Positions 29,118-34,751 of a stretch of 34,751 nucleotides of DNA are shown piece by piece. Numbering within the stretch: position 1 is the first letter of the stretch; each line of letters opens with the position of its first letter. The position numbers and the translations under genes were made by a program. This DNA is from Actinomycetota bacterium (GTDB taxonomy: Bacteria; Actinomycetota; Acidimicrobiia; Acidimicrobiales; JAJPHE01): assembly GCA_021325435.1 (NCBI GenBank), contig JAJPHE010000079.1:1-34751 (forward strand), read 5' to 3'. The notes under the pieces were generated by a model. That model worked only from the letters and a program-made list of their open reading frames with translations, did not search any database and was not told the DNA's origin.

Positions 29118-29957
29118 TCAACGGGGCCGGCGGGCCTCCAGCTCCTCCAGGACCGAGTCGGGGACCTCGAGGTCGCCGGTGCCCCGGCCCACCGTGAGGT
29201 CGGGCTTGTAGCGACCGTGATGGTCCGAGCCCCCCGTGGCGACCATTCCGCAGCGGCGGGCCAGCTCGACCAGCTCACGCCGGCGCGGCGGTGAGTAGCG
29301 GCCGTAGTAGGACTCGAGGCCGGCGACCCCGTCCTCCGCCAGCTGGCGCAGGGTGGACTCGAGGGAGGACCCCTCCAATCCCAGGCTGACCGGATGGGCG
29401 ATCACCGCCACGCCCCCGGCCTGGCGGGCCAGCGCCGCCGCCTCGGTCACCGACAGCCGGGCCTTGTCGACGTAGCCGGGGCGGCCCCGGGCCAGCCAGC
29501 GGTCGAAGGCGTCCTGCACGGAGTCCGCCGCCCCTTTGGCCACCAGCACCGCCGCCATGTGCGGCCGGCCCACCCCCTCCCCGCCGGCCTCGGCCTCCAC
29601 CTCCTCCATGGTGATGGGAAGGCCCAGCCCGGCCAGGCGCGCCACCATCGTCACGTTGCGGTCGGCCCGCACCTGCTGCAGGCGGGCGAGGGCGTCGGCT
29701 AGGGGCCCGTCGCCGGGCTCCACGAAGTAGACGAGCAGGTGAAAGGTCCCCGGCTCCCACTGGCAGGAAAGCTCGCACCCCGGCACCAGCTCGACTCCGA
29801 GCCGGGTGGCCTCCCGCCGGGCCTCGGCGATGCCGTCGAGGCGGTCGTGGTCGGTGAGGGCGAAGGCCCGGCAGCCGGCCCGGTGGGCGAGGGCCGCCAC
29901 CGCCGCCGGCGGGTCGGAGCCGTCCGACACGGTGGAGTGGGTGTGCAGGTCGATCAC
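29118..29957 (-). CDS. PHP-domain phosphoesterase, RNase AM/YciV-like
   Basis: A 279-aa metal-dependent PHP enzyme. Metal ligands are visible in order: IDLHTHSTVSDGSDPP (residues 2-17), ALTDHDRLDGI, PGCELSC, GRPHMA, VIAHPVSLG and GGSDHHGRYK. This set, with the inserted small domain around residues 100-160, matches the YciV/TrpH group. Characterised members hydrolyse nucleoside 3',5'-bisphosphates such as pAp and trim 5' ends of RNA. GTG 29957 has TAGGGT nine bases upstream and no Shine-Dalgarno. It is divergent from purF with 51 bp between. It is cytoplasmic, and a role in nucleotide recycling would suit the purine context, but the exact substrate is inferred. Confidence 0.88.
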   Translation of the reverse strand: MIDLHTHSTVSDGSDPPAAVAALAHRAGCRAFALTDHDRLDGIAEARREATRLGVELVPGCELSCQWEPGTFHLLVYFVEPGDGPLADALARLQQVRADRNVTMVARLAGLGLPITMEEVEAEAGGEGVGRPHMAAVLVAKGAADSVQDAFDRWLARGRPGYVDKARLSVTEAAALARQAGGVAVIAHPVSLGLEGSSLESTLRQLAEDGVAGLESYYGRYSPPRRRELVELARRCGMVATGGSDHHGRYKPDLTVGRGTGDLEVPDSVLEELEARRPR

Positions 29958-29966
29958 CGGGCCGGC

Positions 29967-30010
29967 ACCCTACCGGCGTGGCGGGCCCCCGCCGCCGGCT
30001 GTGGGAGAAT
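29967..30010. promoter_or_regulatory. Divergent -10-like hexamers, PHP gene and purF
   Basis: Minus strand: TAGGGT (29972-29967) lies nine bases before GTG 29957. Plus strand: GAGAAT (30005-30010) lies seven bases before GTG 30018. The plus-strand hexamer overlaps the alternative purF ATG at 30009. Confidence 0.35.
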
Positions 30011-31532
30011 GGGGCACGTGACCGGTCACCACCGTGGGGCGGCGGCGGACGGCCCGCCGGAGGGGGCACCCCCCGGTCACCTCGACGACCCCGGCGATGG
30101 GCCCCCCAAAGAGGCGTGCGGGGTGTTCGGCGTCTACGCCCCGGGCATGCCGGTCGCCTTCATGACCTTCGACGGCCTGTACGCCTTGCAGCACCGGGGC
30201 CAGGAGTCGGCGGGCATGGCCGTCAGCGACGGCGACACCATCACCGTCGTCAAGGACATGGGCCTGGTGACCAACGTCTTCGACGAGCGCACCCTGGTGC
30301 CGCTGCAGGGACACCTGGCCATCGGCCACACCCGCTACTCGACCACCGGGTCGAGCACGTGGCGCAACGCCCAGCCCGTCTACCGCTCGGTCGGCGAGGC
30401 CGGCTTCGCCCTGGGACACAACGGCAACCTCACCAACACCGAGACGCTGGCCGCCGGGGCGGGGATGCTGCCGGGCGTCGTCGGCAGCGACAGCGACCTG
30501 GTGGCCGAGCTGATCGCCCGGCGCTTCCCCGCCGAGGGCCACGGGCGCAGCGACGGCCGCGACCTCGAAGCGGCTCTGCTCGAGGTGTTGCCGACCCTCG
30601 AGGGGGCCTTCTCGTTCGTGCTCATGGACACCGCCCACCTCGTCGGGGTGCGCGACCCGAACGGCTTCCGGCCGCTGTGCCTCGGGCGCCTCGACGGGGG
30701 CTGGGTGCTGGCCTCGGAGAGCCCCGCCCTCGACGTCATCGGCGCCCACTTCGTGCGCGAGATCGAGCCGGGGGAGATGGTCGTCATCGACGCCGCCGGC
30801 TGCCGCACGCTGCGCCCCTTCCCGGCCGAGCGGGTGGAGCCGAAGCTGTGCATCTTCGAGTTCGTGTACATCGCCCGCCCCGACACCCACCTGTACGCCA
30901 AGGAGGTGCACGGCGCCCGCCGGCGCATGGGGGAGCTGCTGGCCGAACAGGCGCCGGTCGCCGCCGACCTCGTCATGGGCGTGCCCGAGTCAGGCGTGCC
31001 CGCCGCCGAGGGCTTCGCCCGGCACAGCGGCATCCCCTACGGCCAGGGGCTGGTGAAGAACCGCTACATCGGCCGGACGTTCATCGCCCCGAACCAGGAG
31101 ATGCGGGCGGCGGGGGTGCGGCGCAAGCTCAACCCGCTGCGCGAGAACGTCGCCGGTAAGCGCCTGGTGGTGGTGGACGACTCGGTGGTGCGGGGCACGA
31201 CCCAGCGGGCCGTCACCCGCATGCTGCGCGAGGCGGGGGCGACCGAGGTGCACCTGCGCATCTCGTCCCCACCGTGGCGGTGGCCCTGCTTCTACGGCAT
31301 CGACGCCGGCAGCCGCTCCGAGCTGCTGGCCGCCAACATGACCGTGCCCGACATTCAGGAGTACCTCGGCGTCGACTCCATCGCCTACCTGACCCTCGAG
31401 AACCTGGTGCGGGCCATCGAGGCCCCCCGGGCCGGGTTCTGTGCCGCCTGCCTGACCGGCGAGTACCCGGTGGAGGTCCCCGTCACCCTCACCAAGGCGG
31501 TGCTCGAGGTCCCCGCCGCCTCCGGTGGCTGA
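30009..31532 (+). CDS. purF: Amidophosphoribosyltransferase PurF
   Basis: PurF makes phosphoribosylamine from PRPP and glutamine, the committed step of purine synthesis. The 507-aa product begins with a propeptide of 36 residues that must be removed to expose Cys37 in EACGVFGVYAPG, the Ntn glutaminase nucleophile. Glutaminase motifs HTRYSTTGSS and GHNGNLTN follow. The C-terminal phosphoribosyltransferase half has the PRPP loop VVVDDSVVRGTT. Cysteines in PKLCIFEF, PCFYGID and FCAACLTGEYP match the four [4Fe-4S] ligands of B. subtilis PurF. ATG 30009 and GTG 30018 are both in frame; the latter fits a leaderless promoter. The stop overlaps purM by 8 bp. Confidence 0.97.
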   Translation: MGHVTGHHRGAAADGPPEGAPPGHLDDPGDGPPKEACGVFGVYAPGMPVAFMTFDGLYALQHRGQESAGMAVSDGDTITVVKDMGLVTNVFDERTLVPLQGHLAIGHTRYSTTGSSTWRNAQPVYRSVGEAGFALGHNGNLTNTETLAAGAGMLPGVVGSDSDLVAELIARRFPAEGHGRSDGRDLEAALLEVLPTLEGAFSFVLMDTAHLVGVRDPNGFRPLCLGRLDGGWVLASESPALDVIGAHFVREIEPGEMVVIDAAGCRTLRPFPAERVEPKLCIFEFVYIARPDTHLYAKEVHGARRRMGELLAEQAPVAADLVMGVPESGVPAAEGFARHSGIPYGQGLVKNRYIGRTFIAPNQEMRAAGVRRKLNPLRENVAGKRLVVVDDSVVRGTTQRAVTRMLREAGATEVHLRISSPPWRWPCFYGIDAGSRSELLAANMTVPDIQEYLGVDSIAYLTLENLVRAIEAPRAGFCAACLTGEYPVEVPVTLTKAVLEVPAASGG

Positions 31533-32574
31533 GCCCCCCCTCACCTATTCGGGTGCCGGGGTCGACATCGGCGCCGGCGAGGAGGCGGTGGAGCGCATCA
31601 GGGCTTCGGTCCGCTCGACGTTCCGGCCTGAGGTGGTCGGCGACCTGGGCGGCTTCGCCGGCATGTTCGCCATCGACCCGTCGCGTTACCGCCAGCCGCT
31701 GCTGGTGTCCTCCACTGACGGGGTCGGCACCAAGGCCATGGTGGCCTCCGCCGCCGGCCGCTACTCGACCGTGGGCATCGACCTGGTCGCCATGTGCGTC
31801 GACGACCTGGTGTGCTCGGGGGCCGAGCCCTTGTTCTTCCTCGACTACCTGGTGGTCGGCCGCCTCGACCCCGCCCAGGCGGCCGAGCTGGTCGAGGGGG
31901 TGGCCGAGGGGTGCCGCCAGGCCGGCTGCGCCCTGGTCGGCGGCGAGATGGCCGAGCACCCCGGGGCGATGGAGCCGGGCGAGTTCGACCTCGCCGGGTT
32001 CGCCGTCGGCGTCGTCGAGGCCGACTCGGTCCTCGGGCCCGACCGGGTGCGACCCGGGGACGTGCTGGTCGGCATCGGATCCCCCGGCCTGCGCAGCAAC
32101 GGCTACTCGCTGGCCCGCCGGGCCCTATTGGAGGTCGACGGTCGCGACCTGCACGGCCCCGCCTGGCCCGGCGCCGAGTCGACCCTCGCCGACGAGCTCC
32201 TCCGCCCGTCGGTGGTCTACGCCCCGGCCGTGCTGGCCACCGTGGCCGAGCTCGGGGACGGCCTGCACGCCGCCGCCCACATCACCGGCGGGGGCATCCC
32301 CGGCAACCTGGCCCGGGTGCTGCCCGGGGGCTGCGCCGCGGTGGTGCGCCCGGCGTGGCCGGCGCCCCGCATCTTCGCCGAGGTGGCCGCCGCCGGTCGG
32401 GTGCCGGCCGAGGAGATGACCCGGGTCTTCAACCTCGGGGTCGGCATGATCCTGGTGGTGGCGCCCGACGCCGGCGACACTGCCGCCCGGACGCTCACCG
32501 GCCGCGGGTTGACGGCGGGGGTCGTCGGCGAGGTGGTCACGGGGGAGACGGCGGTGCACATGGAGGGTTGGTGA
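31525..32574 (+). CDS. purM: Phosphoribosylaminoimidazole synthetase PurM
   Basis: PurM (AIR synthetase) closes the imidazole ring of FGAM using ATP (step 5). The 349-aa protein starts with the family N-terminus LTYSGAGVDIGAGEEAVERI, followed by FAGMFAID, VSSTDGVGTKAMVA, the metal/ATP-binding DLVAMCVDDLVCSGAEPLFF, VGGEMAEHPG and GIGSPGLRSNGYSLAR, and ITGGGIPGNLARVLP near the C-terminus. GTG 31525 overlaps the purF end by 8 bp, so the two are translationally coupled. pyrE begins 2 bp after the stop. No defect was seen. Confidence 0.97.
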   Translation: MAEPPLTYSGAGVDIGAGEEAVERIRASVRSTFRPEVVGDLGGFAGMFAIDPSRYRQPLLVSSTDGVGTKAMVASAAGRYSTVGIDLVAMCVDDLVCSGAEPLFFLDYLVVGRLDPAQAAELVEGVAEGCRQAGCALVGGEMAEHPGAMEPGEFDLAGFAVGVVEADSVLGPDRVRPGDVLVGIGSPGLRSNGYSLARRALLEVDGRDLHGPAWPGAESTLADELLRPSVVYAPAVLATVAELGDGLHAAAHITGGGIPGNLARVLPGGCAAVVRPAWPAPRIFAEVAAAGRVPAEEMTRVFNLGVGMILVVAPDAGDTAARTLTGRGLTAGVVGEVVTGETAVHMEGW

Positions 32575-32575
32575 G

Positions 32576-33145
32576 ATGACCCGGACTGACGCCCTGACCC
32601 CCACCCTCGAGGCGCTGCGCGACCACCTGCTGGCCCACTCGGTCCGGCGGGGCAGCTTCGTGCTCAAGTCGGGCCGGACCAGCGAGTGGTTCCTCGACGC
32701 CAAGCAGACCCTGTGCCGGCCTGACGGGATGCTGCTGGTCGCCGACGCCATCGCTGCCGTCCTGCCCGACGACGCCACCGCCATCGGCGGGCTCACCATG
32801 GGGGCCGATCCCGTCGCCTTCGCCACCGCCGGCGTGTTGGCCGCCCGGGGCCGGGCGATCAAGGCGTTCAGCGTGCGCAAGGAGGTCAAGGACCACGGGG
32901 CCGGCGGCCGGGTCGCCGGAGCCCTCGAGGGCGGCGACCGGGTGGTCATCACCGAGGACACTGTCACCCGGGGCACCTCGGTTCTCGAGGCGGCCGGCGT
33001 CGTGCGCCAGGTCGGGGCCGAGCCGGTCCTCATCCTCACCGTGGTCGACCGGGGTGGCACCTGCGCGGCCATGGCCGCCGAGGCGGGGATCCCCTTCGCC
33101 GCCCTGCTCACCGCCCCGGACCTCGGCTTCGAGTTCGGCAGCTGA
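32576..33145 (+). CDS. pyrE: Orotate phosphoribosyltransferase PyrE
   Basis: PyrE joins orotate and PRPP to make OMP in pyrimidine synthesis, so this operon spends PRPP on both purines (PurF) and pyrimidines. The 189-aa protein has GSFVLKSGRTSEWFLDAKQT near the N-terminus (OPRTase signature KSG....Y.D.K, here with Trp/Phe-Leu), GLTMGADPVAFATA, AFSVRKEVKDHGAGGRVAGA (flexible catalytic loop with KxxKxHG) and the PRPP-binding loop VVITEDTVTRGTS. The loop has TVTRGTS where many family members have VxTTGxS. ATG 32576 is 2 bp after purM. It is the last gene of the purF-purM-pyrE unit; a GC hairpin follows at 33160. Confidence 0.93.
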   Translation: MTRTDALTPTLEALRDHLLAHSVRRGSFVLKSGRTSEWFLDAKQTLCRPDGMLLVADAIAAVLPDDATAIGGLTMGADPVAFATAGVLAARGRAIKAFSVRKEVKDHGAGGRVAGALEGGDRVVITEDTVTRGTSVLEAAGVVRQVGAEPVLILTVVDRGGTCAAMAAEAGIPFAALLTAPDLGFEFGS

Positions 33146-33159
33146 GAGTGCCCTGGACG

Positions 33160-33175
33160 CCCGGCCCCGGCCGGG
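33160..33175 (+). terminator. GC hairpin after pyrE
   Basis: CCCGGCC (33160-33166) can pair with GGCCGGG (33169-33175); realistically six pairs with a four-base loop. No clear U-tract follows (TTGGGCGGTTGG), so an intrinsic terminator is only possible. Confidence 0.35.
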
Positions 33176-33220
33176 TTGGGCGGTTGGTGGCTTCTGTCCC
33201 ATTTCTGCCGGAATAGGACT

Positions 33221-33246
33221 AGTCATCCAAAGGCCCACAGATGACT
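33221..33246. repeat. Perfect inverted repeat upstream of the bldC-like gene
   Basis: AGTCATC (33221-33227) and GATGACT (33240-33246) are perfect complements separated by 12 bp. They sit about 100 bp before the BldC-like start, within a 203-bp non-coding gap that is richer in A and T than its surroundings. The dyad could be an operator; no -10/-35 pair is convincing nearby. Confidence 0.55.
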
Positions 33247-33348
33247 CGACCGGGCTATCGACCACAAAGAGTGCTGGCCGTACCTTTCATACAGAAACGG
33301 ACGCGGCGCCCAAGGCGACCCGGCCCCGACACAACACACGAGGAAGCA

Positions 33349-33546
33349 ATGGCCGAGCAAAACCCCAAGGACGCACTTCTGACCCCAGCAGAGGTGGCGG
33401 CGATGTTTCGGGTGAACCCGAAGACCGTCACCCGTTGGGCCCGGGCGGGCAAGATCACCGCCATCCGGACCCTCGGCGGCCACCGCCGTTTCCGGGCGTC
33501 GGAGATCACCCGCTGCCTGGAGCAGATGGAGAACGAGGAGGTCTGA
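33349..33546 (+). CDS. BldC-like small MerR-type DNA-binding protein
   Basis: A 65-aa protein that is almost entirely a MerR-type winged helix-turn-helix: LLTPAEVAAMFRVNPKTVTR, then WARAGKITAIRTLGGHRRFR. Streptomyces BldC (68 aa) has nearly the same core (LLTPAEVATMFRVDPKTVTR), so this is the BldC family. BldC binds DNA cooperatively as head-to-tail oligomers on direct repeats and controls development in Streptomyces. In a presumably non-sporulating actinobacterium the role is unknown. ATG 33349 is chosen by the SD-like GAGGA at 33340-33344; the frame is open back to ATG 33241, but that stretch is Arg/Pro-rich and lies over the apparent control region. It has a long upstream gap, so it has its own promoter. 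Confidence 0.92.
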   Translation: MAEQNPKDALLTPAEVAAMFRVNPKTVTRWARAGKITAIRTLGGHRRFRASEITRCLEQMENEEV

Positions 33547-33561
33547 GCCTCCCCGGGGATC

Positions 33562-33582
33562 CCGGGCGTACTCGGCGCCCGG
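33562..33582 (+). terminator. Hairpin after the bldC-like gene
   Basis: CCGGGCG (33562-33568) and CGCCCGG (33576-33582) form a perfect seven-pair stem with a seven-base loop, 15 bp after the stop. No U-run follows. It lies just before the malic enzyme -10-like TAGCGT, so it may separate the two units. Confidence 0.45.
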
Positions 33583-33596
33583 AATCCTGCCGACGG

Positions 33597-33602
33597 TAGC
33601 GT
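33597..33602 (+). promoter_or_regulatory. -10-like hexamer TAGCGT, six bases before the malic enzyme
   Basis: TAGCGT is followed by CGGAGG and then ATG 33609. GGAGG touches the ATG directly and so is too close to act as a ribosome-binding site, which favours a leaderless start. Confidence 0.5.
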
Positions 33603-33608
33603 CGGAGG

Positions 33609-34751
<1,143 letters not shown>

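Noticed and set aside
33241-33348. N-terminal extension of the BldC-like protein from ATG 33241
   Set aside because: Would add 36 Arg/Pro-rich residues absent from BldC proteins and would start inside the inverted repeat; ATG 33349 with an SD-like sequence gives the family's usual length.

Overview
This is a very GC-rich chromosomal segment from an actinobacterium. The dnaK-grpE-dnaJ-hspR order with an HspR-type operator at clpB, a BldC-type regulator, a B. subtilis-type PurF with iron-sulfur ligands, and many GTG starts with stop/start overlaps all point to Actinomycetota. The class Acidimicrobiia is my best guess, but it is inference only. I see no rRNA, tRNA, insertion sequence, phage gene or CRISPR array.

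Layout. (1) 1-5413: heat-shock block. It holds the end of dnaK, grpE, dnaJ and hspR in one operon, then clpB behind its own promoter, which combines a HAIR-like HspR operator with a SigH/SigR-like promoter. (2) 5518-11733: a tightly overlapped purine operon, purA-purD-purE-purB-purC-purS-purQ. (3) 11739-14560: an uncharacterised 140-aa gene on the minus strand, then purL on the plus strand. (4) 14585-29107: a glycan-assembly island. It contains a membrane-tethered GH113-like protein, eight glycosyltransferases (five GT4-like, three GT2-like, plus one short-form GT4 at the left edge counted among them), a CmoB-like methyltransferase and a membrane sugar-1-phosphate (polyprenyl glycosylphosphate) transferase. 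Transcription direction alternates repeatedly, with short divergent promoter gaps and overlapping convergent 3' ends. (5) 29118-33145: a PHP-domain nuclease/phosphatase on the minus strand, then purF-purM-pyrE on the plus strand. (6) 33349 to the end: a 65-aa BldC-like regulator and an ACT-domain malic enzyme cut off by the window edge.

How the genes fit together. PurF, PurD, PurLQS, PurM, PurE, PurC and PurB cover most of the route from PRPP to AICAR, and PurA makes AMP precursor from IMP. PurN/PurT, PurK and PurH are not in the window. The glycan island separates purL from purF. It has an initiating transferase and many elongating transferases but no visible flippase, polymerase or ABC exporter, so it is either part of a larger locus or works with genes elsewhere.

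The most interesting signals are regulatory and architectural. Most transcription-unit heads have a -10-like hexamer only 6-9 nt before the start codon and no usable Shine-Dalgarno, which suggests leaderless mRNAs. The clpB control region packs two stress-response elements into about 40 bp. PurD carries a six-copy pentapeptide tail whose end encodes the purE ribosome-binding site. I found no clearly novel defence or mobile system; the best candidate for something undescribed is the glycan island with its tethered GH113-like protein.
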